Of a stretch of DNA of 64,000 bases, positions 37,401 to 44,794 are shown piece by piece (the first letter of the stretch is position 1; each line of letters starts with the position of its first letter). A program made the translations under genes and the position numbers. The notes below the pieces were generated by a model, which was not told the origin of the DNA, searched no databases, and worked only from the letters and a program-made list of their open reading frames with translations. The DNA comes from an uncultured Aquimarina sp. GTDB lineage: Bacteria; Bacteroidota; Bacteroidia; Flavobacteriales; Flavobacteriaceae. The stretch spans positions 28,851-92,850 of the forward strand of contig CANMLG010000028.1 in NCBI GenBank assembly GCA_947498765.1. The letters are read 5' to 3'.

Positions 37401-37973
37401 CCACTGTTTATAGGCAACAAGTAACGCTAAGGCAATATCAACATCCCCGTCCGCAGCACTATCAGATCCTGGTAAACCTTTCTCTGATATTGATAAATCT
37501 CCCCATGGATAATTTCTATCTGGCACTACACAATCTTTATATCTAGGCTGCTTTATCATTTTTAAATCATGAACTCTAAACCAAAGTCCATCAAAAGTAG
37601 TTTTATCAGCCATTTCCGCAGCCCCTAACATTGCATAACCATCTCCTTCTGTACAATCATGTGGACATCCTAAATTACCTATAATATACCTTACTCCATC
37701 GTGACTTTCACCTGTATACTTAAACCTGTTTGCCATGATTTGCCAAGCATCACGTATAGTTTGCTCCATTTCGGCATGGGTAACTCCTGGTGCATTTTGA
37801 GTAGCTAAGTTCCCTAATTTGTGATTCGTTGATTCATATGCTAAAAATTGCGGAAAAGGAAAAGCTGGATTTCCTGAATTGATATCAACAAAAACTTCAG
37901 GGTTTGTAGGGGGTTGCGAAAAACTTACAAACACCAAAAAAAAAGCAAAAAAACAGGAGTATAATTTATTCAT
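31440..37973 (-). CDS. Giant secreted GH8-like glycoside hydrolase with repeats and T9SS type B domain
   Basis: The 2177-residue protein has a signal peptide ending VFVSFSQ. Residues about 35-500 match GH8: TEGDGYAMLGAAEMAD near 109 (acid Glu) and AADGDVDIALALLVAYKQWG near 177, close to the GH8 signature. DUF11-like repeats follow, then a jelly-roll-like domain (about 1080-1230), then three units of about 290 residues (from about 1329, 1619 and 1914) each starting with an FCIG-x5-DI box; the first two end in a Calx-beta-like domain. A type B T9SS domain ends the protein (YPLFFTPNGDTENDFWQV to FSLIR). GH8 covers cellulase, chitosanase, xylanase and lichenase; the substrate is not clear. Confidence 0.8.
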   Translation of the reverse strand: MNKLYSCFFAFFLVFVSFSQPPTNPEVFVDINSGNPAFPFPQFLAYESTNHKLGNLATQNAPGVTHAEMEQTIRDAWQIMANRFKYTGESHDGVRYIIGNLGCPHDCTEGDGYAMLGAAEMADKTTFDGLWFRVHDLKMIKQPRYKDCVVPDRNYPWGDLSISEKGLPGSDSAADGDVDIALALLVAYKQWGGDSGHKDGCGNVINYKEEALKVIRGLVERFEGNVKGNEDFTSGIIGFDGYQKGGNTWLELSKWSATLINPKPQYGPNTPHHIDYNAPAYFHAFQKFLEDNGDTRDQGWNIDQFKRAEASSDWLMGKMLDNPTTLPLAGWVDLDTANNPIYSSFSEGEDFRNAWRTILNYVWHGDPKTSWNPSIHEVEAGGNSFEKNIGKRLATFMKDPGQAPWSNDCWVATGGPSLSYNGVSQLRQQYDPNSGKIIGAFPLNWLAGTGSPAAVAAQDYKLMGELYRQCVIEWDTTTAGDGYLTSIPGYFHGFFRLLGMLTLSGNHHSPAETILESNLKVYHSVDKTFAFTGDEIEFTVAYRNYASVDGKDVKISTLIPKGMSFVSATNGGVNTGATVTWDIGTVPGFKTSTGILPTTGEVKMILKIDKGTTGRICTEFDIETSNGKGWTSNEFPNEETAVMQRNCFDVAEKALEIEKTVDNATVNPGDQVTYTVDFENASSGGFLNGGRQDVIPAYAHSGHGGTTNQRDVKIRLYHGAAEPYIDYGNYRISLFLNDNSVDCVAGTPGCTGTGWALDAQIYEGGDRSKVSITSEKIIPGSDANGAWNQRVIVKFSEQLATITPHISRYFGLTGGRVHQGGANPLRAKWQMHTSAWGNVQWDDDWSWNPAVSDGDDGLYYPITNNWTDPDNPDVPVNEYHNEACETPSITIDNVLVEEWDGFTWRRIYGNSPVPGREVEDVILTDVLPVGFTFVGFVDATGKNLGDSVEILGEKATYDKATRTITWKKKALQVKEKGSFSYLATANFSSGTCPRADEIQINTASIEAKNESPVIDTAEVTITCTPVILPPPPSSMTKTVVPKSAVVGDEVTYTLSYKNTDGSPFEADFTRSWTAQSGPAMTVTPNVGVSNASNSLAVSTHDYSHGTNGTIEAEVNFADSQAYGFALRHTGGAIDNGIYILFKPNFGGGNIETEVFDGTTSVKATGITPSGNPAKIKLQLADDQLQVWMGNTASPTPTWTVTGLPIRAGYAGVINGSPDGSSTSGVHQLIAYKSSLDSAFDLQITDPIPTEITFISADGSGVNTSGVVTYPKITGPVLADTEITYSWKGEIASCPSATSKIVNLAFTNALGLPKDFVSAQAILDCSGVDLCALIDVDEPTQNVPEFCIGDAVSDIDTYITATETIVWYVDELSTSAIAKPIIDTSLASSTIYYVAQKTADDCESDRVEVVVEVKAGGVSQSETKTIQSGGNIDFDIVAEMGLEAGTISWETVDNTNITGESITSVTSDTISDILVNTTDLNETVTYKITSIPSTGCPPESSELVVTILPPVTVLSAFITDTSTIEGNDLEFEVTLTELAATDVEITFAIADISTLPADYGVLETSLTITTGTNKGVFVISTIDDVEVELVEELEVAIVNVNGVPNSITSTAIGAIEDNDMACPTIDKPNVANIEFCIGETVADINTFVTATETIVWYDTALSSTSISAPIIDTSVAATTFYYVAQRTATNCESDRVQVVVNIKEGDAGKFDAKTIINGANVSFDIVAEMGLESGTLSWSVVTNNNNVVGETLINSSLDVISDILTNTSNIPEVVTYRIASIPSVGCVPQTSELEVTVLPTSSVLTAIINNGDSVVEGGNLVFPITLTEVPTKDIEVTFSITNITALPRDYIRKPLSLIIPAGLSSGNFELETIDDFIEEDTETLELAIVNVDGIVNPIAQTAIGTILDNDVPVACTSVKAPFVTDPSFCFGDTPLDIDTFISATETVVWYSSALSITPIAKPIIDTSVASENIYFVSQKDVTDCESERVSLTITVTPEKVPQFDTITIESGTSVNYDIVSNMSILPNNITWLATSDGIFIEGENTIGNNSIIISDVLTNSSDQVQEIVYEIIETITSCPTLNSTLTVRVNPPKERDYPLFFTPNGDTENDFWQVSTKAMSLIEYIEIYDRYGKLLASFRPTDRWNGIYNNTDMPADDYWFVSKLIDGKQETGHFSLIR

Positions 37974-38216
37974 ACTTAAAGTTACATATAGTGGTTTAGT
38001 TACCTTGTGTAACGTAGCTTTACCTCAAAAATTACCTGTTAAAAATAGCTCAAAGTATACATTTAAACCACAGCTACTTTTTAACTAAAAAAAACAACCT
38101 TACAGCATTGTCTAATTTTTTATTGAATAAAAAAATAAAGAAAAAAACTACAAAAAAAATAACTTTACTATTTTAAAAAAAGGACTGCTCTGAATTTAGA
38201 ATTACACTACTTTGGC

Positions 38217-38224
38217 TATATTTG
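38217..38224 (+). promoter_or_regulatory. Promoter -7 box of the TerB-like gene
   Basis: TATATTTG matches the Bacteroidota consensus, 22 bp before the ATG at 38247. Confidence 0.5.
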
Positions 38225-38246
38225 CTTATCTAAAAAAAACATATTT

Positions 38247-38672
38247 ATGTCATTTAATGATTTATTCGATAGCGGGAAACATAAAAAAAATTTAGGGCAT
38301 TTTGCTTGTATAGTAACTCTAGCTGCTGCTGATGGTGCTATAAATGAAGATGAACTTAACTTACTTAAGCGTTTTGCCCGTAAACTTGATGTTGACGACA
38401 GTGAATTTGAAGAAATTTTAAAAACACCTACACATTACCCTATTAACCCTCCAAACAACTCTGGAGAGCGCTTAGAACGTTTATACGATTTATTCAAAGT
38501 TATATATGCTGATAATAGTATGGACGAAATTGAAAATAAACTTATAAAAAAATACGCTATTGGTTTAGGGTTTCCTGTTGAAATCACTGAAAATTTAATT
38601 AAAAAATCAACTGAATTATTTAGTGGTAAAATTAAATTTGATGATTATAACAGTATAATTAATACGCTTTAA
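38247..38672 (+). CDS. TerB-like helical protein
   Basis: The 141-residue acidic protein has the TerB pattern: FACIVTLAAADGAINEDELNLLKRFARKLDVDDSEFEEIL, then LYDLFKVIYADNSMDEIENKLIKKYAIGLGF. TerB-like domains bind metal and occur in tellurite-resistance and stress systems, often with membrane partners. No other ter genes are nearby. It is convergent with the histidine kinase operon through a shared terminator, so it is not part of it. Its role is unknown. Confidence 0.75.
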   Translation: MSFNDLFDSGKHKKNLGHFACIVTLAAADGAINEDELNLLKRFARKLDVDDSEFEEILKTPTHYPINPPNNSGERLERLYDLFKVIYADNSMDEIENKLIKKYAIGLGFPVEITENLIKKSTELFSGKIKFDDYNSIINTL

Positions 38673-38693
38673 TTTTTTTTTGAATACCTAATT

Positions 38694-38737
38694 AAAAAAG
38701 ACAAAGTCCGAAAAATTTTTCGGACTTTGTCTTTTTT
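38694..38737. terminator. Bidirectional terminator, 22-bp perfect stem
   Basis: Positions 38694-38715 and 38716-38737 are exact reverse complements, with A- and T-runs at the ends. It serves the TerB gene (plus) and the GTPase/kinase operon (minus). Confidence 0.9.
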
Positions 38738-38777
38738 AAATCTATAATAAATTATTGATAAATTTATTTACATAGAG

Positions 38778-40322
38778 TTAAGAATATTGCTTCCCTTTAC
38801 GCTTAAAAAGCTTTGTGATCTTGCCTACCAACAGCTCTTCCGAAAAAGGTTTTGCCAAAAAGGAATCAATTCCATTAATAGCACATAAATTTTCAATATT
38901 CAGTGTTTTTATTGCGGATATACCAAGTATTGGAATATCCTTTATAAATTCATCGGCATAATCTTTTCTTATTTTTAATGCTAAATCAAAACCAGACATT
39001 CCAGTTAGTTTTATATCTAAAATAAGTAAATCATATGTTCTATTTTCAATAGCTTTTATGGCCTCTTCTGCTGAAGATACTACATCGACAAAAAAGCAAC
39101 CTTGATTTAACAATAAACGAGTAATTAAATACTGCGTACTTCTTTTATTTTCAACTAAAAGCACTCTATATCTTCCTGATTTTGGCGCTTTCAATTTAAC
39201 ATTTGGAGCTTTCTTTTTTTCGTTATCAGCAATATCATGTCTCAAACGGACATCTAATATAAATTTAGTCCCCTTCCCTAATTCACTTTCAACTTCAACT
39301 GTCCCTTTCATTAAATGAACTAGACTTTTAACTACATGAAGTCCAAGTCCAGATCCTTCTCCTTTATCATTATGTTGCACAAAGGCCTCAAAAATAGTAG
39401 CTTGATTTTCTTTATCAATCCCAATACCTGAATCTTCAATTTCAAACTGTACTATTTGTTTTTTATACTTTCCGCCTTTTTTAGAAACTTTAAATTTTAC
39501 AAAACCTTTTTCAGTATATTTAAAAGAATTATTCAATAAATTATTTATAATCTGATAAATTCTAGTTTTATCTCCTATCATTTTTGCATTTAATTTAGTG
39601 TCTATATCGACTTTAAATTCTAATGCATTTTCTTTGGCTATATGCTTGTATGATTCTACTATTGAATCTATTAATTCAATTAAATCAAAGGGTTCTTCAA
39701 GTAATTTAAAAGCCCCCATTTCTATTTTGGATAAATCAAGCATATCGCTAAAAATGCGTTCTAAATGCTCGCTCTCTCTTAATATAATCTGAATTAACTC
39801 TTCTTGTTCATAACTTAAATCAGTTTTTTTGAGCAAATCCAAAAATCCTTTTATTGATGTAATTGGCGTACTTACTTCATGATTTATGTTTGCTATAAAA
39901 TCATTTTTGAATGATTCTTTTTCCAATAGTAATTTATTAGAAAAGACCAACTCTTGATTTTTTATTATTGACTCGTTCCTTTCCTGAGAAATTTTATTTA
40001 ACTCTTTATAAGTTGTTGTATAATCAAAAATAACTACATGAATTTCTGCTAGTTCAACGGTTATATTTACATCACAAATCCTTTCTTTAGATGCACTTCC
40101 CATGGTTAAATGAACGCATGGAAAACTAAATTCATTATTTGCTGGTGTATACGTTGATAATAGACTTTTAATTATTTCAAAAAAAGGATGCAATTCATAA
40201 ATCAAATCACCAACAACAACACTATTAAATAAATTTGAATCTGTAAAAGATACTACTCCATTGTGGCTTATTGTAATTAATTGAACCTTATCATTAAATT
40301 TTTTCTTATTCAAATTATCCAT
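38778..40322 (-). CDS. Hybrid sensor histidine kinase with receiver domain
   Basis: The 514-residue cytoplasmic protein has a PAS-like N-terminal domain (1-105), a coiled linker, HisKA with phospho-acceptor His in NINHEVSTPITSIKGF (near 146), an HATPase with NNLLNNSFKYTEKG, DSGIGID and GSGLGLHVVKSLV, and a receiver at about 385-505. The receiver has the phospho-Asp in LLILDIKLTGMSG and the Lys in FLAKPF, but its acidic pocket reads VENKR rather than a DD pair. It has no membrane segment. It is the last gene of a four-gene operon, 11 nt after the small GTPase gene, so the GTPase may feed it a signal. Confidence 0.92.
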   Translation of the reverse strand: MDNLNKKKFNDKVQLITISHNGVVSFTDSNLFNSVVVGDLIYELHPFFEIIKSLLSTYTPANNEFSFPCVHLTMGSASKERICDVNITVELAEIHVVIFDYTTTYKELNKISQERNESIIKNQELVFSNKLLLEKESFKNDFIANINHEVSTPITSIKGFLDLLKKTDLSYEQEELIQIILRESEHLERIFSDMLDLSKIEMGAFKLLEEPFDLIELIDSIVESYKHIAKENALEFKVDIDTKLNAKMIGDKTRIYQIINNLLNNSFKYTEKGFVKFKVSKKGGKYKKQIVQFEIEDSGIGIDKENQATIFEAFVQHNDKGEGSGLGLHVVKSLVHLMKGTVEVESELGKGTKFILDVRLRHDIADNEKKKAPNVKLKAPKSGRYRVLLVENKRSTQYLITRLLLNQGCFFVDVVSSAEEAIKAIENRTYDLLILDIKLTGMSGFDLALKIRKDYADEFIKDIPILGISAIKTLNIENLCAINGIDSFLAKPFSEELLVGKITKLFKRKGKQYS

Positions 40323-40333
40323 AAAATAAAAAT

Positions 40334-40828
40334 TTAATTAGTTAGGTCAACAGCTATATCAACAAATAATTCAGCTACATTTACCCCTGTCTTTGCACTT
40401 GTTAAACAGTCATAATTTACATTATGATCCTTTAAACTTTCTTTGACACGCTTTACAACTACTGTATCAAGTTTATTTCCGACTATTTTTATTAGCACAT
40501 TAGGATAATTATTTTTTAAAAAATCAATTTGTTGGTTAATATTTTTATAGGTATCAATTCGGGTTAAATCAAACACATAAATAAAGGCATGTGATCCCAA
40601 TAAATAAGAGCTTCTACTCTCGGAAATCTCTTCGTGCCCTTCTGTATCCCATAAAATCATAGACAAAGCTGTTCCATTATCCATGTGTATTACTTTTTTT
40701 TGAATCTGAACCCCTAAAGTAGATTTATAGTCCTCCGAAAAGGCATCATCAATAAATCGACGAAATAATGAAGTTTTACCTACTCCAAAAGGACCCACTA
40801 AGGCAATTTTTTTAGATAATTTGCTCAC
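40334..40828 (-). CDS. Rab/Ras-like small GTPase
   Basis: The 164-residue protein is a single G domain with all five motifs: G1 GPFGVGKTS (12-20), G2 Thr in YKSTLGVQ (Thr37), G3 WDTEGHEE (61-67), G4 GNKLD (118-121) and G5 TSAKTG (144-146). The layout is close to eukaryotic Rab/Ras. His65 stands where Ras has the catalytic Gln61, which suggests slow GTPase activity without a GAP. It has no lipidation motif or signal peptide. Its start overlaps the upstream roadblock-like gene by 17 nt, so the two are translated together; bacterial Ras-like GTPases often pair with roadblock proteins (MglA/MglB type). Confidence 0.9.
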   Translation of the reverse strand: MSKLSKKIALVGPFGVGKTSLFRRFIDDAFSEDYKSTLGVQIQKKVIHMDNGTALSMILWDTEGHEEISESRSSYLLGSHAFIYVFDLTRIDTYKNINQQIDFLKNNYPNVLIKIVGNKLDTVVVKRVKESLKDHNVNYDCLTSAKTGVNVAELFVDIAVDLTN

Positions 40829-41636
40829 TAAAATATGTTTTTAAACGTGACGAAAAGACTTCACTATTATTAATATCTTCTTTTGAAATTCCTTTTTCTG
40901 CAAAATCCAAGATTGTATCCTCTAAAATATCCTTGAACTCATTTGTATAGGTTCCATTTACTACGGCAGTAACATAGTAGTTATGGAAATTCTGAATATG
41001 AAGTGTATATAACTCATATACTATAGTTTCTAAATTTTGATTACCTAACTTAAAAGCATCTTCGACAAAACTTTTTATCGCCGTTAACATTCCTGCAATC
41101 AAATCATCATCCATAGTATCAAATTCATCTTTTGCATATTTTGCGACTAGTATTCCCGATGTTTTTTCAATAACAAAAATTTGCAATACACTAGCTTGAT
41201 TAGAATTTACTATAATTTCATTTGCTATATTCCTTTTACCAAATTTACTCCTAAAAAAATTCTTAAACGAAAACGCTTTTTTTAATTGTATGTTAATTCT
41301 TTCATTGAGTAATTTAATTTCATTGGCTATGTATTTCTTAATCATTTTACCAATGATCGGAAATAAGGCTTCAACTACAGCATCCTGTGAATTCTTAATT
41401 TCTGCTTTAAGCGCACTTGTTATAACTGGCGACAATTTTTTTGGCATATCATCCACCAGTTTATTTATTTTTTTATCAATTAAAGGATCGACCTTAAGTG
41501 CCAATTCAATAGGCTGATTTAATGTATTGGAAAGCTGTTCTACATCAGCTATTAAAGAATCTGTTACTTCTTTTTCTTCTGTAAGTAGAATTTTTTTAAG
41601 CAGTTTAAGTCGCTCATTTTGCTCCATTGAAATCAA
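40812..41636 (-). CDS. Roadblock/longin-like partner protein of the small GTPase
   Basis: The 274-residue protein starts with a helical region (10-125) containing DAVVEALFPIIGKMIKKYIANEI. A mixed domain follows at about 145-255 (SVLQIFVIEKTSGILVAKYAK, DDDLIAGMLTAIKSFVEDAF). The latter resembles roadblock/LC7 or longin folds that bind small GTPases. From memory the helical part with ALFPIIGK resembles the N-terminus of certain OmpA-family proteins, but no OmpA domain is present here. It ends inside the GTPase start. The start at 41636 (MISMEQ) or 41627 is not decided. Confidence 0.6.
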   Translation of the reverse strand: MISMEQNERLKLLKKILLTEEKEVTDSLIADVEQLSNTLNQPIELALKVDPLIDKKINKLVDDMPKKLSPVITSALKAEIKNSQDAVVEALFPIIGKMIKKYIANEIKLLNERINIQLKKAFSFKNFFRSKFGKRNIANEIIVNSNQASVLQIFVIEKTSGILVAKYAKDEFDTMDDDLIAGMLTAIKSFVEDAFKLGNQNLETIVYELYTLHIQNFHNYYVTAVVNGTYTNEFKDILEDTILDFAEKGISKEDINNSEVFSSRLKTYFSEQII

Positions 41637-41644
41637 TTAATTGA

Positions 41645-42001
41645 TTACTCACTGATTTGATTTCCTAATTTCACCAAAAGTTGACCTAATACTTTTTTAT
41701 CCACTTTTTTGGCATCTAAATCTTCTGCTTTATCAGCAATAGTATTTTCTAGTTCCGTTATACGAATATTTAAATCTGTACTTAGATTATCAATAAGTCC
41801 ATTCAACTCCTGACTAGTTTCTTCTATAAATTCTTTAAGCTCATCACGCTTTTGAGTAATTTCTTTTTTTAAAGAATTAAATTCAGAATCATAAGCTTGT
41901 ATATTTTCTCCAAAAATTAAATTTTTAATAGCTTCAATTTTTGATCCTCCATCAAGTACTCCATTAGAAGGTATTTCTGTTTCAATATTCTTTTTAGACA
42001 T
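41645..42001 (-). CDS. Short coiled-coil protein, first gene of the GTPase operon
   Basis: From the ATG at 42001 (MSKKNIETEIPSNG) the product has 118 residues; an ATG at 42019 would add six. Residues 40-105 form a likely coiled coil (LKKEITQKRDELKEFIEETSQEL, LNIRITELENTIADKAEDL), ending KVLGQLLVKLGNQISE. It has no signal or membrane segment. It lies 8 nt before the roadblock-like gene, so it may be a scaffold for the GTPase complex. No family is recognised. Confidence 0.65.
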   Translation of the reverse strand: MSKKNIETEIPSNGVLDGGSKIEAIKNLIFGENIQAYDSEFNSLKKEITQKRDELKEFIEETSQELNGLIDNLSTDLNIRITELENTIADKAEDLDAKKVDKKVLGQLLVKLGNQISE

Positions 42002-42115
42002 GATATTTATTGGGTTCATTGTTGGCTACTTAATATTCAAAGATACTATTTTCTTACATAATGATACATCACTTTAAATCCTAACCTAAAGTTTTATCAA
42101 TAAGGTTAAGTTACG

Positions 42116-42123
42116 TAAATTTG
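42116..42123 (+). promoter_or_regulatory. Promoter -7 box of aspartokinase gene
   Basis: TAAATTTG fits TAnnTTTG. It lies 57 bp before the ATG at 42181. No clear -33 TTG is seen. Confidence 0.4.
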
Positions 42124-42180
42124 CTGTTATCTTAAAAAAAAACAAAAATCAAGCCAAAATAATCGTTTGAAGTAAAAAGC

Positions 42181-43434
42181 ATGAGAGTATTTAAATTTGG
42201 AGGTGCATCAGTAAAAGATGCTGCAGGTGTTAAAAATGTAGTAAGTGTATTAGAAAAAGTTGGACACAAAAACACCCTAGTTGTTGTATCAGCTATGGGA
42301 AAAACAACCAATGCACTTGAAGTTGTTATTGAACAATATCGAGACCAAAACCCTGAACTTACCAAAAGTATAAAAGCTTTAAAAGAAAGTCATTCTGGTA
42401 TTTTAAATGACCTTTTTAAAAATGAACAGCATCCTATTTTTAATCAAATTAATGACATTTTTGATGATTTAGAAACGTTTTTAAAACGTAATAAGTCTCC
42501 TAAATATGATTATATTTATGATCAAGTAGTAAGCTATGGTGAGATTATTTCCACCACCATTTTAAGTCATTTCCTTTTGTCCAAAGGATATGAAAATGAT
42601 TGGCTAGATGCTCGTACACTAATTAAAACTGATAGTACTTATCGTGATGCTAAAGTAGATTGGGACACTACTCAAGCTGCTATTACCAAAGCCATAAATA
42701 AACAAAAACTTAGCATTACTCAAGGTTTCATTGGTGCAGATACTAATAATTTCACCACTACACTTGGACGAGAAGGAAGTGACTATTCTGCCGCTATTTT
42801 TGCTTACTGCTTAAATGCCGAAAGTGTTAGTATTTGGAAGGATGTTGATGGTGTTTTAAATGGAGATCCTCGTGTGTTTGAAAACACTAAATTACTAAAT
42901 CAAATATCATACGAAGAAGCTATTGAATTGGCATTTTATGGAGCTTCGGTAATTCACCCAAAAACCTTACAGCCTTTACAACAAAAGGAAATACCATTGT
43001 ATGTAAAGTCTTTTATAAATCCCGAAAACACAGGAACAGCAGTTAGTAAAGGACAAACATTAGAACCTTTTATTCCTTGTTTTATCGTTAAAAAGAATCA
43101 AGTTTTAATTTCACTTTCTTCATTAGACTTCTCTTTTATTGTAGAAGAAAACATAAGTGAAATTTTCAGTCTTTTTCATAAATATCAAATCAAAGTGGAT
43201 CTAATCCAAAATTCCGCTATTAGTTTTTCGGTTTGCGTTGATAATAAATTTGGGCATTTACAAGAACTTATTACTGAACTAAAAGCAAAATTTAAAGTTA
43301 ACTTTGAGGAAAACGTTTCACTTTATACCATTAGACATTTTGACCAAACTGCTGTTGAAGGTTTAAAGAAAGGAAAAGAAATATTATTAAAACAATTAGG
43401 CACAGAAACCTATCAAATTGTAACCAAAGGCTAA
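42181..43434 (+). CDS. lysC: Aspartokinase
   Basis: The 417-residue monofunctional enzyme phosphorylates aspartate, the first step to Lys, Thr, Met and diaminopimelate. Motifs are KFGGASVKDAAGV at the start, VVVSAMGKTTNALE, TTTLGREGSDYSAAIFAY, and VWKDVDGV-like IWKDVDGVLNGDP. The C-terminal 110 residues form an ACT-type regulatory region. It lacks a homoserine dehydrogenase fusion. A strong terminator follows. It is divergent from the GTPase operon. Confidence 0.93.
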   Translation: MRVFKFGGASVKDAAGVKNVVSVLEKVGHKNTLVVVSAMGKTTNALEVVIEQYRDQNPELTKSIKALKESHSGILNDLFKNEQHPIFNQINDIFDDLETFLKRNKSPKYDYIYDQVVSYGEIISTTILSHFLLSKGYENDWLDARTLIKTDSTYRDAKVDWDTTQAAITKAINKQKLSITQGFIGADTNNFTTTLGREGSDYSAAIFAYCLNAESVSIWKDVDGVLNGDPRVFENTKLLNQISYEEAIELAFYGASVIHPKTLQPLQQKEIPLYVKSFINPENTGTAVSKGQTLEPFIPCFIVKKNQVLISLSSLDFSFIVEENISEIFSLFHKYQIKVDLIQNSAISFSVCVDNKFGHLQELITELKAKFKVNFEENVSLYTIRHFDQTAVEGLKKGKEILLKQLGTETYQIVTKG

Positions 43435-43468
43435 GAACTACTATATTCTAAATAATTTTTTTGTAATT

Positions 43469-43515
43469 AAAACAAAATAAGGCGGTAATTTGAAGTTACC
43501 GCCTTATTTTGTTTT
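43469..43515 (+). terminator. Terminator of aspartokinase gene
   Basis: A 20-bp perfect stem (43469-43488 and 43496-43515) with core AAGGCGGTAA and TTACCGCCTT, A/T-rich at both outer ends, lies 34 nt after the stop. Confidence 0.9.
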
Positions 43516-43628
43516 AATAAAAATTAATTTCATTCTTTTTATGGTAATTTTCAGAAAAAAATAAAATTTCTTGTTAAGTTTAACATATCAATACGACTTT
43601 ACACACAAATTAATAATCAACTCTAACA

Positions 43629-44102
43629 ATGTATCTAAAACTAACTTCTCTTTTTCTTGTTATAGCTTTATCTAGCTTTAGTATAGGAAAAGTATTTGTT
43701 TCTGAAAGTTTCCCTTCTGGACAAAAAAGTGCTGAAGGTTGGATGATAGGAGTAAAAAAAATGGATTATTGGTATTATTTTCATAAAAACGGATTAATAA
43801 AATCTAAAGGGAATTATACAAATAATCTTAAAAATGGCTATTGGTTTTACTACAATTCAAATGGACAAATAGATAAAGAAGGACATTTTATTAATGATAT
43901 TTCTAGTAAATGGTGGATTTATCATAAAACAAATAACATTAAAGAAAAATGTTTATTTCAAAAAGATGGTATTACTCGTTTTTGTCTAGTTTACAATAAT
44001 GATAAACTTATTAAAGCTAATAAATACCGAAACGATGTTTTTTTGAATCAATGGACTAGTATAAGTAGTTTTAAGCGCGATAACCCTCATTTTTCATTTT
44101 GA
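43629..44102 (+). CDS. Exported MORN-like repeat protein
   Basis: The 157-residue protein has a signal peptide (MYLKLTSLFLVIALSSFS). MORN/YwqK-like repeats of about 22 residues follow: DYWYYFHKNGLIKSKGNYTNNLKNG, YWFYYNSNGQIDKEGHFIND and KWWIYHKTNNIKEKC. The stop (TGA 44100-44102) overlaps the TTG start of the next gene, so it is tied to the glycosyltransferase operon. It may scaffold envelope glycan synthesis; the function is not known. Confidence 0.75.
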   Translation: MYLKLTSLFLVIALSSFSIGKVFVSESFPSGQKSAEGWMIGVKKMDYWYYFHKNGLIKSKGNYTNNLKNGYWFYYNSNGQIDKEGHFINDISSKWWIYHKTNNIKEKCLFQKDGITRFCLVYNNDKLIKANKYRNDVFLNQWTSISSFKRDNPHFSF

Positions 44103-44791
44103 AGTATCCTCAAATTAAAGTAATCATTCCTGCAATCAATGAGGAAGATTCAATCCCTAAAGTAATTGCTGAAATTCCCAATATTGTTTCTGAAATTATT
44201 GTTATCAATAACAATTCTACAGACAGTACTGCAAAAGTTGCAAAAAAAGCTGGCGCTACCGTACTCCACGAAAATAATAAAGGATATGGTTATGCCTGCT
44301 TAAAAGGCTTAGAATATATAGCTACTCAAAAAACACCAACAGATATTGTTGTTTTTTTAGACGGAGATTATAGTGATTACCCCCAAGAAATGGTTAATAT
44401 TTTAGATCCTATTTTAAAAAAAAACACAGACTTTGTAGTTGGTGCTCGGGTGAGTGAATATCGTGAAAAAGGATCTATGACTTTTCCGCAACGTTTTGGT
44501 AATTGGCTTGCTACCTTTTTAATGCGTATTCTTTTTAAATCTACCTTTACAGATCTTGGTCCTTTTAGAGCAATAAAGTATGATAAGTTAGTTTTACTAA
44601 ATATGGAAGACAAAACTTATGGTTGGACAGTTGAAATGCAATTAAAAGTATTACGACATAAATTGACCTATACCGAAATCCCTGTACACTATAAAAAACG
44701 AATTGGCGTTTCAAAGGTGAGTGGCACGATTAAAGGTGCTATATTTGCAGGCATAAAAATATTAAGTTGGATTTTTAAATACAGTTTTTAA
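44099..44791 (+). CDS. Family 2 glycosyltransferase, dolichyl-phosphate-sugar synthase-like
   Basis: The 230-residue enzyme has a GT-A fold: VIIPAINEEDSIPKVI, IVINNNSTDSTAKVAKKAGA, and DIVVFLDGDYSDYPQEM with the nucleotide-sugar DxD. The start codon is TTG at 44099, inside the previous gene's TGA stop (TTGA overlap). It has no membrane segments, unlike many GT2 proteins. It probably makes a lipid-linked sugar donor for the membrane transferase two genes on. Sugar specificity is unknown. Confidence 0.85.
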   Translation: MKYPQIKVIIPAINEEDSIPKVIAEIPNIVSEIIVINNNSTDSTAKVAKKAGATVLHENNKGYGYACLKGLEYIATQKTPTDIVVFLDGDYSDYPQEMVNILDPILKKNTDFVVGARVSEYREKGSMTFPQRFGNWLATFLMRILFKSTFTDLGPFRAIKYDKLVLLNMEDKTYGWTVEMQLKVLRHKLTYTEIPVHYKKRIGVSKVSGTIKGAIFAGIKILSWIFKYSF

Positions 44792-44794
44792 CAT

